The translations under genes were made by a program, and so were the position numbers. From G020354785 sp964521285 (lineage in GTDB: Bacteria; Bacteroidota; Bacteroidia; Bacteroidales; UBA10428): a stretch of DNA of 59,936 nucleotides. The DNA lies in NCBI GenBank assembly GCA_964521285.1, contig CAZFQS010000021.1:1-59936 (forward strand). The letters run 5' to 3'. Every line of letters begins with the position of its first letter. The first letter of the stretch is position 1. The notes beneath the pieces are model-generated. The model made no database searches and was not told the origin of the DNA. It saw nothing but the letters and a program-made list of their open reading frames with translations. Positions 27,474 through 37,397 of this stretch are shown piece after piece.

Positions 27474-28481
27474 ATGAATACACGAATTGCCTTTTTTGAT
27501 GCCAAATCTTATGACAGGGAATCATTTAATGAGTTAAATAAAGATTATGGTTTTGATATCCGTTATTTCAGATATCACCTTACCAATGACAATGTTATTT
27601 TAGCACAGGGCTTTGATGTGGTAGTAATATTTGTAAATGATATTATTAATGTTGAAATTATTAGCAAGCTGGCTGGCTTTGGTATAAAACTTATTGCCCT
27701 GCGTTGTGCGGGTTTTAATAATGTTGACTTAAAGGCAGCCCTGAACAAAATTAAGGTTGTAAGGGTTCCTGCATATTCACCGAATGCTATTGCTGAACAT
27801 ACCATAACATTAATGCTTGCCCTGAACCGTAAGATCCACCGGGCATATTTCAGAACAAGGGACTCGAATTTTACTCTGGACGGGCTGTTAGGTTTTGACA
27901 TGTACCATAAAACTGCCGGAATAATAGGAACGGGAAGAATAGGTAAGGCACTGATAAAAATACTGCACGGCTTTGAGATGAATGTCCTTGCATATGATAA
28001 ATATGAGGACGAAGAATATGCCAGTCAGCTGGATTATAAATATGTGGGACTGGATGAACTTTTCAGCAAATCAGATATTATTTCGCTCAATTGTCCGCTT
28101 ACTAAGGAAACCGAATATATAATAAATAAAAAGAACATTGAAAAAATGAAGTCCGGTGTAATGATAATAAATACAGGGAGAGGAAAGCTGATAAAAACCT
28201 ATGACCTCATACAGGGACTTAAATCAGGGAAAATTATGGCTGCCGGACTTGATGTTTATGAAGAAGAGAGCGAATACTTCTTTGAAGATCTCTCAAACAG
28301 AATTTTGACAGACGACATCCTTGCCCGCCTTTTATCATTTAATAATGTAATTATTACTTCGCACCAGGGATTTTTTACCAAAGAAGCAATGCATAATATT
28401 GCACAAACGACTATGCAGAATATCAAAGATTTTGTTGACGGAAAAGAATTAGTTAATGAAGTATGTCATAAGTGCCCGTAA
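27474..28481 (+). CDS. D-2-hydroxyacid dehydrogenase (D-lactate dehydrogenase-like)
   Basis: A 335-residue NAD-dependent enzyme with the split substrate and Rossmann domains. The nucleotide loop is GIIGTGRIGKALIKI. The catalytic Arg lies in INTGRGKLIKT, the Glu in AAGLDVYEEE and the His in TSHQGFFTKEA. The N-terminus (MNTRIAFFDAKSYDRESF) and the segment RCAGFNNVDLKAALNKI match the LdhA-type D-lactate dehydrogenases that reduce pyruvate to D-lactate in fermentation. Other 2-ketoacids are possible. It precedes rnr by 36 nt in the same direction and might be co-transcribed with it, although the functions are unrelated. Confidence 0.92.
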   Translation: MNTRIAFFDAKSYDRESFNELNKDYGFDIRYFRYHLTNDNVILAQGFDVVVIFVNDIINVEIISKLAGFGIKLIALRCAGFNNVDLKAALNKIKVVRVPAYSPNAIAEHTITLMLALNRKIHRAYFRTRDSNFTLDGLLGFDMYHKTAGIIGTGRIGKALIKILHGFEMNVLAYDKYEDEEYASQLDYKYVGLDELFSKSDIISLNCPLTKETEYIINKKNIEKMKSGVMIINTGRGKLIKTYDLIQGLKSGKIMAAGLDVYEEESEYFFEDLSNRILTDDILARLLSFNNVIITSHQGFFTKEAMHNIAQTTMQNIKDFVDGKELVNEVCHKCP

Positions 28482-28517
28482 ATTTATTATTTTGTTAATC
28501 CTTTCTTTTTAGAATAT

Positions 28518-30662
28518 ATGGGCAGAAAAAAACATAAAAAGAAAAAATCAGTTACTTTCAATAAAAAGTCGCTGACCAACGGTATACTAGGATTATTTTC
28601 AAATAATCCTAAAATGACTTTAAATCATAAACAAATTGCAAAGCATTTATCAATTACCGATACATCCACGAGGAAATTAATTGTAGAAGTTTTAAATGAA
28701 TTAACACAGGCTAATGCCCTTGAAGAGATTTATCAGGGGAAATTTAAGTTAAGGTCAAGGGCCGGCCATGTTATTGGAAAGGTCGACATTGCTGCGGGCG
28801 GTTATGGATTTGTAAGTTCGGAATCTGTGTCTGAAGATATATTTATTTCTCAAAGGAACCTTAACCGTGCTTTAGACGGTGATACTGTAAAAGTGTATCT
28901 CTATGCGAAGAAAAAAAGCAGGGGCCCTGAAGGTGAAGTTATTGAAATAATAGAAAGGGCAAGAGACACCTTTGTCGGAATTGTTGAAGTGAGTGAGAAT
29001 TTTGCTTTCTTTATAGCTGACAGCCGTCAAATGCCTTATGATCTGTTTATCCCGTTGAATAAGTTAACCGGGGCCACAGACGGACAGAAGGTAATAGCTA
29101 AAATCACCGAGTGGCCGAGAAAGTCAAAAAATCCATTTGGAGAAATTATTGAGGTTCTTGGTGAGCCCGGAGATAATGAAACAGAGATGCATGCCATTCT
29201 CGCGGAATTCGGACTCCCATTTAAATTTCCCGAACAAGTGGAAAAAGAAGCCGAAGCTATACCGGATAAACTAACTGCGGCAGATTATGAAAAAAGGCGT
29301 GATTTCCGTGATGTCCCGACCTTTACCATTGACCCTGAGGATGCCAAAGACTTCGATGATGCCCTGTCTTTACAAAAACTACCTGATGGCAACTGGGAAG
29401 CAGGTATACATATAGCAGATGTCACACACTATATGAAGACAAAAACTTTACTGGATCAGGAGGCTTTTAAAAGGGGAACGTCGGTTTATCTTGTTGACAG
29501 GGTTGTGCCCATGCTTCCTGAAAAGTTGTCTAATAATGTTTGTTCATTGAGGCCAGATGAAGAAAAACTTTGTTTTTCAGCAGTTTTTGAACTAGATGAT
29601 GATGCCAGTGTATTAAATGAATGGTTTGGAAGGACAATCATATATTCTGACCGCAGATTTACTTATAAGGAAGCGCAACTAATAATTGATACAGGTAAAG
29701 GTGATTTAAAAGATGAAATGTTAACCTTGAACCGGTTAGCACAGAAACTGAGAAAAAGAAGGTTCGAGAATGGTTCAATAGATTTTGAACGTGAGGAGGT
29801 AAAATTTGATATTGATGAAACTGGATTTCCTCTTCGGGTATATTTTACAGAACACGGGGAATCGAACGAACTCATCGAAGAATTTATGCTGCTGGCAAAT
29901 AAAAAGGTGGCTGAGCATATTGGTGATGTTGCTGACAAAAAAAATAAAAAAACCTTCGTTTACAGAGTACATGACAGACCTGACCTTGAAAAGCTCCGTA
30001 AGTTCTCTCAATTTATGAAAAAATTCGGGCGCTCCCTGAATTTATCCTCAAACCTGAAAATCTCCGAATCATTAAATAAATTACTGGCAGATGTAAAGGG
30101 AGAGAACATTCAGGACATGGTTGAAACCCTTGCGATACGAACAATGGCAAAAGCAGAATATTCAACGAAAAACATTGGGCATTACGGACTGGCAGTTAAG
30201 TTTTATACCCATTTCACCTCACCTATAAGAAGATATCCTGATGTTATGGTTCACCGTATGTTAGCAGATTACCTTGAAGGGAAGGCTTCAAAAAACGATA
30301 AAAAATATGAAAAAAGATGCCAGCACTCATCAGATATGGAGCAGCGTGCCGAAGAAGCAGAAAGGATGTCAGTTAAATATAAGCAGGTGGAATTTATGCT
30401 GGACAAAATAGGAAGACAATATGAAGGAATAATTTCGGGCGTAAGTGAATGGGGTATATATGTTGAGATAATAGAAAACAAGTGTGAAGGTATGGTGCCA
30501 CTAAGAGAGCTTTTAGATGATTTCTACGAATATGATGAAGATAATTACTGCATTACGGGCCGACACACAGGGAAAAGATACCAGCTTGGCGATCCTGTAA
30601 ATGTTGAAATCCTGAGAACTAACCTGCCTCAAAGACAACTGGACCTTGCAATTGTTGATTAG
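28518..30662 (+). CDS. rnr: ribonuclease R (3'-5' exoribonuclease)
   Basis: A 714-residue RNase II-family enzyme. A lysine-rich N-terminus and a helix-turn-helix region are followed by cold-shock domains (GKVDIAAGGYGFVSSESVSE). The catalytic RNB domain has FTIDPEDAKDFDDALSLQ near residues 268-285, whose Asp residues bind the two Mg2+ ions. The C-terminal S1 domain (about 640-712) reads GIISGVSEWGIYVEIIENK. The enzyme degrades structured RNA and helps in rRNA and mRNA turnover. The length is at the short end for RNase R because the basic C-terminal tail is missing. A bidirectional terminator lies 46 nt after the stop. Confidence 0.96.
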   Translation: MGRKKHKKKKSVTFNKKSLTNGILGLFSNNPKMTLNHKQIAKHLSITDTSTRKLIVEVLNELTQANALEEIYQGKFKLRSRAGHVIGKVDIAAGGYGFVSSESVSEDIFISQRNLNRALDGDTVKVYLYAKKKSRGPEGEVIEIIERARDTFVGIVEVSENFAFFIADSRQMPYDLFIPLNKLTGATDGQKVIAKITEWPRKSKNPFGEIIEVLGEPGDNETEMHAILAEFGLPFKFPEQVEKEAEAIPDKLTAADYEKRRDFRDVPTFTIDPEDAKDFDDALSLQKLPDGNWEAGIHIADVTHYMKTKTLLDQEAFKRGTSVYLVDRVVPMLPEKLSNNVCSLRPDEEKLCFSAVFELDDDASVLNEWFGRTIIYSDRRFTYKEAQLIIDTGKGDLKDEMLTLNRLAQKLRKRRFENGSIDFEREEVKFDIDETGFPLRVYFTEHGESNELIEEFMLLANKKVAEHIGDVADKKNKKTFVYRVHDRPDLEKLRKFSQFMKKFGRSLNLSSNLKISESLNKLLADVKGENIQDMVETLAIRTMAKAEYSTKNIGHYGLAVKFYTHFTSPIRRYPDVMVHRMLADYLEGKASKNDKKYEKRCQHSSDMEQRAEEAERMSVKYKQVEFMLDKIGRQYEGIISGVSEWGIYVEIIENKCEGMVPLRELLDDFYEYDEDNYCITGRHTGKRYQLGDPVNVEILRTNLPQRQLDLAIVD

Positions 30663-30708
30663 GTAAAATCTCTCAGGGTTATCTTTTATAGAAGAAAAAA
30701 TTATAAGT

Positions 30709-30739
30709 AAAAATCCCGGACTTCATAACCGGGATTTTT
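30709..30739. terminator. bidirectional rho-independent terminator between rnr and the LytTR operon
   Basis: The arms AAAAATCCCGG (30709-30719) and CCGGGATTTTT (30729-30739) pair perfectly over 11 bp around a 9-nt loop. The A-tract and T-tract make it work on both strands, which suits its place between the convergent rnr and response regulator genes. Confidence 0.92.
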
Positions 30740-30791
30740 CAATTTCTGAATATAAAGGTTTATACATAGACATGTTTAAAAATCCGAGAGC

Positions 30792-31487
30792 CTATCCACG
30801 AGATTTGACAATATTTAAAAACTCGGAGCGGTAGGTTTGACCAACTGGTATTGATTTGTCTTTAATTTTTACCATATTACCTTCAATGACTTCAAGTTTA
30901 TTAAATGCAATTGCAAATGATTTATGTACCCTGATAAATTCGTTTTCAGGCAACTGGCTTAACATGTTTTGAAAAGTTTCGTGAACCAATATTGATTTAT
31001 CTGAATAGTACACTTTAACATAGTCCCCGAGAGCTTCGAGAAAATTTATTTCATCAATTACCACCCGGTAAAGTTTCTTGTCGGATTTTAACAAAATGAA
31101 TGAGTACTCATGATTTTCCTGCTTACTGCTATCGAATTTATTTATAGCTTTATTTACAGCTTTTAAAAATCTCTCAAAAGGAAAAGGTTTTAGAAGATAA
31201 TCAATAGCATCAACTTCAAATCCTTCTACAGCATACTCGGGATAGGCTGTAGTGAAAATAACATAGGGTGGATTGGTTAAGGATTTATAAAACTTTAAAC
31301 CTGATAATTTCGGCATGTTGATATCAAGAAAAATTAAATGAATAACCTCTTTATTTAAAATATCTGAGGCTTCCATAGCATTTTTACATGAACATATTAA
31401 ATTTATTGAAGGACAATCTGAAATATACTTTTCCAGAATGTCTCTTGAAGCAGGTTCATCATCTACAACAATACAATTAATCCTCAT
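30792..31487 (-). CDS. LytTR-type DNA-binding response regulator
   Basis: Residues 1-120 are a receiver domain (VVDDEPASRD acidic pocket, phosphoacceptor D55 in LIFLDINMPKLSG, and the conserved Lys in DYLLKPFPFERF). Residues about 130-230 are a LytTR DNA-binding domain (FLEALGDYVKVYYSDKSILV, IRVHKSFAIAFNKLEVIEGN, IPVGQTYRSEFLN). Such regulators bind pairs of short direct repeats. The gene overlaps the histidine kinase gene by 11 nt and is the third gene of a lipoprotein-kinase-regulator operon. The target genes are unknown; the GH3 and enolase-superfamily genes start on the opposite strand nearby. Confidence 0.95.
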   Translation of the reverse strand: MRINCIVVDDEPASRDILEKYISDCPSINLICSCKNAMEASDILNKEVIHLIFLDINMPKLSGLKFYKSLTNPPYVIFTTAYPEYAVEGFEVDAIDYLLKPFPFERFLKAVNKAINKFDSSKQENHEYSFILLKSDKKLYRVVIDEINFLEALGDYVKVYYSDKSILVHETFQNMLSQLPENEFIRVHKSFAIAFNKLEVIEGNMVKIKDKSIPVGQTYRSEFLNIVKSRG

Positions 31488-32526
31488 TTTTTATTTTTAA
31501 TAATACATTAAAAACTTTTTCATTTTCTGATATCCTAAGCAAATGTCTATTAGGATATAATAATTTAAGTCTATGTTTTATGTTTGCAATTCCGATTCCA
31601 TGTTTTGATTCTTTATCAATATTGTCGGTTATACCTTTGTTGTTTTCAATTTCGAAAATTACTTCATTGTCTTTTGTGGATAGTGTAATATGCACATAGG
31701 TCTCTGAAACATCACCTTTAATGCCATGTTTAAAGCTATTCTCAACCAATGGCAGGAAAAGCATTGGTGCTATCTGAATGTCATCTTTTATATCAGTTTT
31801 AAAAACAACATTCGAAGTGGCATCAATTCTATGGTTTTGCAAGCTCAGATAGTTATTGATCAGTTTAACCTCAGAACTTAATTTAACTTTATCCAAATTA
31901 GAATCATATATAACATAACGCAAAATATCGGATAATTTTATTATAGCTTCAGGAGTTTCTTTTGCTTTTTTCAAGGCAAGAGAATAAAGCACATTCAAAC
32001 TGTTAAATAAAAAATGCGGATTAACCTGCGATATTAAAGCTTTTAGTTCAATTTCAACTTTCTCTTTTTCAGTTTCAACCAGTTTTTGTTTTGATTCTAT
32101 CAACTGAAACCATTCCTTTGAAAGCTTTATTAAGGTAGTTAAAAGAATGAATACTGTAAAAAAAAGTAAAATATCAAAATAAGAGTAATATGAAATAAAA
32201 TAATAACCCGGTAAGAAAAAATCTATAAACCTATTAAATAATAAAACATTAAAAAAAGAGCCTGCAAATAATACTAATAGTAAAAATATACTGTACGGGA
32301 TAATCCTTTTAGTACTTAATAACCGTGGAATTAATAGTAATAAATTTATATATACTGCAATCATCAATGTTGATTGAAAAATTGCAGTATATATATAGTC
32401 GATTTTTTCGACCTTCACCGAAACCTTAAAAAAATTAATAAGGACAATGAATGCTACAATCCAGAAGGTTAAATGCTGTAAGAATCTGGCATGTGCAATT
32501 TTTACTAATATTTGATATACTTTCAT
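31477..32526 (-). CDS. LytS/YehU-type sensor histidine kinase
   Basis: The 349-residue protein has four membrane helices in the first 135 residues (no sizeable periplasmic domain) and a coiled coil. Then comes the His_kinase domain PF06580: LISQVNPHFLFNSLNVLYSL with H171 as phosphoacceptor, and a C-terminal ATPase domain with LVENSFKHG and KHGIGIANIKHRLKLLY. This is the usual partner of LytTR regulators in Bacteroidetes. It overlaps the lipoprotein gene upstream by 4 nt and the regulator gene downstream by 11 nt. With so little periplasmic sequence, it probably senses the membrane or needs a helper, for which the lipoprotein is a candidate. Confidence 0.95.
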   Translation of the reverse strand: MKVYQILVKIAHARFLQHLTFWIVAFIVLINFFKVSVKVEKIDYIYTAIFQSTLMIAVYINLLLLIPRLLSTKRIIPYSIFLLLVLFAGSFFNVLLFNRFIDFFLPGYYFISYYSYFDILLFFTVFILLTTLIKLSKEWFQLIESKQKLVETEKEKVEIELKALISQVNPHFLFNSLNVLYSLALKKAKETPEAIIKLSDILRYVIYDSNLDKVKLSSEVKLINNYLSLQNHRIDATSNVVFKTDIKDDIQIAPMLFLPLVENSFKHGIKGDVSETYVHITLSTKDNEVIFEIENNKGITDNIDKESKHGIGIANIKHRLKLLYPNRHLLRISENEKVFNVLLKIKNED

Positions 32527-33152
32527 TGATCCTGATTCATCCTTTTAAAATTTTGGCTGCTTCCATCTTCATAAGGTTCCGTTTCATCACCATACTTTAA
32601 TAAGAATTTCTGTAATTCTTTTGGTTTTGCAGTAAGCAGGATATTACCTGTATCACTTTCCTCATGGCGTATATGAATTTTGTTTTGTTCAAATAATTTT
32701 TCAAGCCAATCCGGGGCGATCCATTTAAAATCAATCTCTTCACCTATTTTAACTTTTGCAAATGAATGTACAGATAATTTATGAAACATTAAAAATTCCA
32801 TTTCAATATTCCAATCAACAGGATAGAAATCAGCATATGTATTGTTTCCGATTTTAACTAAATGCAGCCAGAATTCAGCCCATTTATCCGGCTCTGCACT
32901 AAGGTATGTTTTCAATAAGTAGGTGTACTTATTTGCCACACTTTCATTTACCTCTTCATATTTACCGGATTTAAGTGTATCAGGCAGGCATATTTCCCAA
33001 ATCGCGTCATCATTCTGGCTTTCCCACTTCCCTATTATACGGTTATCCAAAATTAAGGTATCTTCGCTATAGATAGGGTAAAACGAAACAACCACACAAC
33101 TTGATACAAGAAATATCAATAACCCGATTAAATAAATACTTTTTATTTTCAT
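32523..33152 (-). CDS. lipoprotein of unknown function in a two-component operon
   Basis: A 209-residue protein with a lipoprotein signal peptide (lipobox FLVSSC). I place the start at the ATG 33152 rather than a TTG at 33161. After the Cys the text runs YPIYSEDTLILDNRIIGKWE, a beginning shared by several Bacteroidetes lipoproteins in which a lipocalin-like small barrel follows (GKWESQNDDAIWEI). No catalytic motif is seen. The stop overlaps the kinase start by 4 nt, so the three genes are one operon. It may be the sensory or accessory part of the signalling system, which is inference from position. Confidence 0.8.
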   Translation of the reverse strand: MKIKSIYLIGLLIFLVSSCVVVSFYPIYSEDTLILDNRIIGKWESQNDDAIWEICLPDTLKSGKYEEVNESVANKYTYLLKTYLSAEPDKWAEFWLHLVKIGNNTYADFYPVDWNIEMEFLMFHKLSVHSFAKVKIGEEIDFKWIAPDWLEKLFEQNKIHIRHEESDTGNILLTAKPKELQKFLLKYGDETEPYEDGSSQNFKRMNQDQ

Positions 33153-33158
33153 AATAAT

Positions 33159-33189
33159 CAAATTTAATTTTTAATAATTCGGGTTCAAA
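33159..33189 (-). promoter_or_regulatory. promoter of the lipoprotein-kinase-regulator operon
   Basis: On the minus strand TTTG (33189-33186) is separated by 19 nt from TAAATTTG (33166-33159), a full match to the Bacteroidetes -33/-7 consensus. The -7 box ends only 6 nt before the ATG at 33152, so the mRNA should have little or no leader. Confidence 0.7.
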
Positions 33190-33449
33190 GTAAATCTGTT
33201 TAAAAACGCCAGACAATTAATTTCGTTGAACACTATTAAAATGTCGTTGAATAAATTCCTTGTTGATACTTATGTGTTTGAAAAGGAGTATCGCCCGGCA
33301 CATAACTATGGTATATAAAAAATTGGGCAGATAATAGTATATTTAAGGTCAAAACAATTAATCAACGGTTTCCCGGTCTGATAGGTTTGTGGCTTCGAAA
33401 TGCCCAACCCTTCATATGCCGGTACCGTTAACTTAAATTACTTATAAAA

Positions 33450-35876
33450 ATGATGAAGAATATTAAAGAGTTGTTTCTAATTGGTATTATTTCAATTTTG
33501 ATTTTATACGATGTAAAATCTCAACTATTTATTATTGAAAAAAAAGGAAAGAATATATATCATAATAACTGGATCGATTTAAATAAAAATAACAATAAAG
33601 ACATATATGAAGACCCTTCTCAACCAATAGATGCAAGAATTAATGATCTCCTGAGCCAGATGACCCTGGAAGAAAAAACCTGCCAAATGGCAACTCTTTA
33701 TGGTTATAAGAGGGTAATGAATGATGAATTGCCAACTGAGGATTGGAAAAATCAAATTATTAAAGACGGAATAGGAAATATTGATGAGCATTTGAACGGA
33801 CTGGCATATCATGATGCAACAACAGAATACTCCTGGCCTCCCTCAAAACATGCAAAAGCGATAAATGAAGTCCGGCGATTTTTTATAGAAGAAACAAGGC
33901 TGGGTATACCGGTTGATTTTACAGACGAAGGAATAAGGGGATTGTGTCATCACGGAGCTACCAGCTTTCCGGCACAAATTGGTATTGGAAGTACCTGGAA
34001 CAGGCAATTGGTTTCCATGATAGGTAACATCACCGGTGAGGAAGCAAAGATATTGGGTTATACAAACATTTATTCTCCTATACTTGATTTAGCAAGAGAT
34101 CCGCGATGGGGGCGAACAGTTGAGTGTTATAGCGAGGATCCGTTTTTAGTGTCTCAATTGGGATTGGAAATGGTAAAATCCCTGCAGTCGAAAGGTGTCG
34201 CATCCACAGCCAAGCATTATGCTGTATATAGCGCCCCTAAAGGAGGGCGGGATGGTGCGGCCAGAACCGACCCGCATATTACAGAAAGGGAAATGCATGA
34301 AATATATCTCGAACCTTTCCGAACAGCAGTAAAAGAAGGAAATATCCTTGGATTAATGTCTTCCTACAACGATTATGACGGAATTCCTGTGACCGGGAGC
34401 CATTATTTTTTAACAGAATTGCTGCGTGAAAATTGGGGTTTTACAGGTTACATTGTATCTGATAGCTGGGCTGTTGGCGGATTACAAGGGCGTCATTATG
34501 TAGCTGAAAATTATAAAGAATGTGTTTTTCAGTCAGTATTAGCTGGTCTGAATATCAGAACTAATTTTACACCTCCTGAAGATTTTATTCTTCCCTTGCG
34601 CGAGCTGGTAAAAGAAGAAAGAATATCCATGGAGATTATTGACGATCGTGTCAGAGATATCCTTCGGGTTAAATTCCAGTTAGGATTATTTGATAATCCT
34701 TATGTGGAAAATCCTTTGGAAGCAGACAAAATAGTACATAGCAAGGAAAAAGAAAAAATAGCCCTCCAGGCATCAAGAGAATCCATAGTATTGCTTAAAA
34801 ATGAAGACAAGCTATTGCCAATTAATAAAGAGACTGTTCAATCGGTTCTGATAACCGGACCAAATGCAAAAGCCGTTAATCATTCCATAAGCCGGTATGG
34901 TCCTTCCAATATTGATGTAATATCAGTTTATGAAGGAATCAAGGCATTGGTTGGTAATCAAATAGATGTGCAATATGCATTTGGATGTGATTTTTATGAT
35001 AATAACTGGCCCCGTAATGAATTGTACCAAATCCCCCCTGACGATAAACAGCAAAAACATATTGAAGAAGCAGTAGAAATGGCAAAAAAGGTCGATTTAA
35101 TTATTGTTGCAGTTGGGGATAATGAACATACTGTTGGTGAATCCAGATCAAGAACTTCCCTGGATTTACCGGGTAACCAGCTTGACCTGATAAAGGCACT
35201 TTATAGCACAAATAAGCCTGTAATAGTTATTTTAGTGAACGGTCGCCCTTTAACAATAAACTGGATTGATGATCATATCAGCACAATCGTTGAATCGTGG
35301 TTTCCGGGAGAATATGGAGGAAACGCAATCGCCGAAGTAATTTTTGGCTTATATAATCCCGGAGGTAAACTTCCCATAACTTTTCCCAGAACAGTAGGAC
35401 AAATACCGTTTAATTTTCCATATAAAAGAAGTTCCCAGAAAGGGCAGGGAAATAACGATATAGGCAAAACACGAATTAATACTGCCTTATACCCTTTTGG
35501 CCATGGACTAAGTTATACAAAATTTGAGTATAGTGATTTGGTAATTATTCCCGGGAAAACTTCATCGGATTTTGATAGTATATCCATTTCATTTAAAATT
35601 AGAAATACTGGAGAGTTTGCAGGAGATGAAATTCCACAGCTCTATATCCAGGATGAATATAGTTCGGTTGTATCTTACGAGAAATTGTTAAGAGGTTTTA
35701 AGCGAATTAACCTGAAGCCTGACGAAGAAAGGGTAATAACTTTTTCAATTCATCAAAAAGATTTGGAATTACTAAATAGTGATATGATTAGAGTAGTTGA
35801 GCCTGGCAAATTTAAGATCTTTATAGGTTCTTCATCAGAGGATATTCGCTTAAAAGGAGAACTTAATATTTATTAA
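33450..35876 (+). CDS. glycoside hydrolase family 3 beta-glycosidase, exported
   Basis: An 808-residue protein with a signal peptide (residues 1-25). An EF-hand-like acidic loop follows (DLNKNNNKDIYED), then the GH3 catalytic barrel (about 60-400): YSPILDLARDPRWGRTVECY, KHYAVYSAPKGGRD, and the nucleophile D338 in GFTGYIVSDSWAVG. The second GH3 domain (about 420-660) has VAVGDNEHTVGE with the likely acid/base region. A fibronectin type III-like domain closes the protein. It removes terminal beta-linked sugars (glucose or xylose types) from oligosaccharides in the periplasm. It is followed 31 nt later by an enolase-superfamily gene, which suggests one catabolic unit. Confidence 0.93.
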   Translation: MMKNIKELFLIGIISILILYDVKSQLFIIEKKGKNIYHNNWIDLNKNNNKDIYEDPSQPIDARINDLLSQMTLEEKTCQMATLYGYKRVMNDELPTEDWKNQIIKDGIGNIDEHLNGLAYHDATTEYSWPPSKHAKAINEVRRFFIEETRLGIPVDFTDEGIRGLCHHGATSFPAQIGIGSTWNRQLVSMIGNITGEEAKILGYTNIYSPILDLARDPRWGRTVECYSEDPFLVSQLGLEMVKSLQSKGVASTAKHYAVYSAPKGGRDGAARTDPHITEREMHEIYLEPFRTAVKEGNILGLMSSYNDYDGIPVTGSHYFLTELLRENWGFTGYIVSDSWAVGGLQGRHYVAENYKECVFQSVLAGLNIRTNFTPPEDFILPLRELVKEERISMEIIDDRVRDILRVKFQLGLFDNPYVENPLEADKIVHSKEKEKIALQASRESIVLLKNEDKLLPINKETVQSVLITGPNAKAVNHSISRYGPSNIDVISVYEGIKALVGNQIDVQYAFGCDFYDNNWPRNELYQIPPDDKQQKHIEEAVEMAKKVDLIIVAVGDNEHTVGESRSRTSLDLPGNQLDLIKALYSTNKPVIVILVNGRPLTINWIDDHISTIVESWFPGEYGGNAIAEVIFGLYNPGGKLPITFPRTVGQIPFNFPYKRSSQKGQGNNDIGKTRINTALYPFGHGLSYTKFEYSDLVIIPGKTSSDFDSISISFKIRNTGEFAGDEIPQLYIQDEYSSVVSYEKLLRGFKRINLKPDEERVITFSIHQKDLELLNSDMIRVVEPGKFKIFIGSSSEDIRLKGELNIY

Positions 35877-35907
35877 CTGAAGAACAAAATAATTATAAAT
35901 TAATAAT

Positions 35908-37161
35908 ATGATATATAACCGAAGGAATTTTCTAAAAACAGCTACTACGGCAGGTTTAGCATTACCACTTTCTTCTTGTATAAATGTCGGAATGGATAAT
36001 AAGGTGATCAATGAACAAGATCTAATTGATATATGTAACAAGCCGGTATTGAAAATAGATTCCCTTAACCAGCCCATTATAATAGAGTCAATGGAATTGC
36101 TTAAGCTGGGAGATACTTATTTTGTCAGAACAAGATCAAAAGATGGAATCGAAGGTATTTCCGTAACAAATAATAAAATAGATATTCTTTATCCTATTCT
36201 TCTTAAACTGATAATCCCCTTTTTTATTGGAAAAGATGCCAGGCAAATTGAAACATTGCTGGAAGAATTATATGTATACAAAAGCAACTACAAAATGCAG
36301 GGACTGGCTTTGTGGTGTTGTGTTGCATGGGCAGAAGGCAGTATTATTGACTTATTGGGTAAAACCGCTGGCAAACATATTAGTTCCCTTTTTGGAAACA
36401 AGATAAGGGATAAAATACCTATATATGTTGCAAGTGGCAACAGGGACACTTCTCCTGAAGAAGAAATAGAAATACTTCAAAAGAAAATTGCTTTAACAGG
36501 AGCAAAAGCAGTGAAGTTTAAAGTAGGAGGCCGTATGAGCCGGGATATGGATTCGATTCCCGGGCGATCAGAAAGTCTGATTGAATTATCAAGAAAAATA
36601 CTTGGTAATGAAATAACAATCCAGGCCGACGCTAATGGATCATACGGTGTGCAAAAGGCCATAGAAATAGGGAAAAGACTTGAGGCCATCGATGCATATT
36701 TATTTGAAGAGCCATGCCGTTTTGATAATATTGAAGAAACAAAACATGTGGCCGATGCTCTTGATATACCAATTTCAGGAGGCGAACAGGAATCAAGTGA
36801 ATATCGATTCCGTAAAATGATTGCTGACAATGTTTTACAGATTGTACAACCTGATTTGCATTATTATGGTGGTTTTATTCGTACCACACGTGTTGCCCGT
36901 ATGGCAGAGCTGGCTGACAAGCCTGTTACTGTTCATATTTCTAGCGACAATGCCGGCTATGCAGAGATGGTAAATTTCAGCAATTTCACACCAAATATAG
37001 GTCTGTTCCAGGAATTAAAAACCGGAATGGAAGCAACAGCAGACTTGTTCGAACCTCCAATTAAGGTTAAAGATGGCTTCTTAAATGTACCTACAGCACC
37101 TGGTTTAGGAATGGTACATGCTGAGGACGTCCTGAAAAATGCAGAGTTGATAAAGCTCTGA
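35908..37161 (+). CDS. mandelate racemase/muconate lactonising enzyme (enolase superfamily), Tat-type signal
   Basis: The N-terminus NRRNFLKTATTAGLALPL is a twin-arginine signal followed by LSSC, so the protein is probably exported folded and lipidated. The barrel has K203-x-K205 (VKFKVGG), metal ligands D241 (QADANG), E267 (LFEEPC) and E293 (GGEQES), then D316 (QPDLHYYGG) and H343 (VHISS). This is the complete mandelate racemase-subgroup set: metal site, Lys base and Asp-His dyad. Members dehydrate or racemise sugar acids. Export of such an enzyme is less usual. The 31-nt distance to the GH3 gene and the ADP-ribosylglycohydrolase-fold gene behind point to processing of a sugar derivative in the periplasm. 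Confidence 0.9.
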   Translation: MIYNRRNFLKTATTAGLALPLSSCINVGMDNKVINEQDLIDICNKPVLKIDSLNQPIIIESMELLKLGDTYFVRTRSKDGIEGISVTNNKIDILYPILLKLIIPFFIGKDARQIETLLEELYVYKSNYKMQGLALWCCVAWAEGSIIDLLGKTAGKHISSLFGNKIRDKIPIYVASGNRDTSPEEEIEILQKKIALTGAKAVKFKVGGRMSRDMDSIPGRSESLIELSRKILGNEITIQADANGSYGVQKAIEIGKRLEAIDAYLFEEPCRFDNIEETKHVADALDIPISGGEQESSEYRFRKMIADNVLQIVQPDLHYYGGFIRTTRVARMAELADKPVTVHISSDNAGYAEMVNFSNFTPNIGLFQELKTGMEATADLFEPPIKVKDGFLNVPTAPGLGMVHAEDVLKNAELIKL

Positions 37162-37397
37162 CCTGGCAGTCTATTTATTTAAAACCCCCGGCCTTTAGAC
37201 GCAATTTATGGCAATTGAAAACCAGCAAGATATAGGCGCTAATAAATATAAAGTCGCATATAGCTCATTGCCAGTGTGTAGTAAATTGGCAAGTAAATAT
37301 TTTTTTGTAATTTGGTGGAATATGGCCCAGCAAACAAAATTTAAATCATCAACTGCTCTTATGGAGCACTTCCTTTGGAAAATTTAAAATAGCACTC

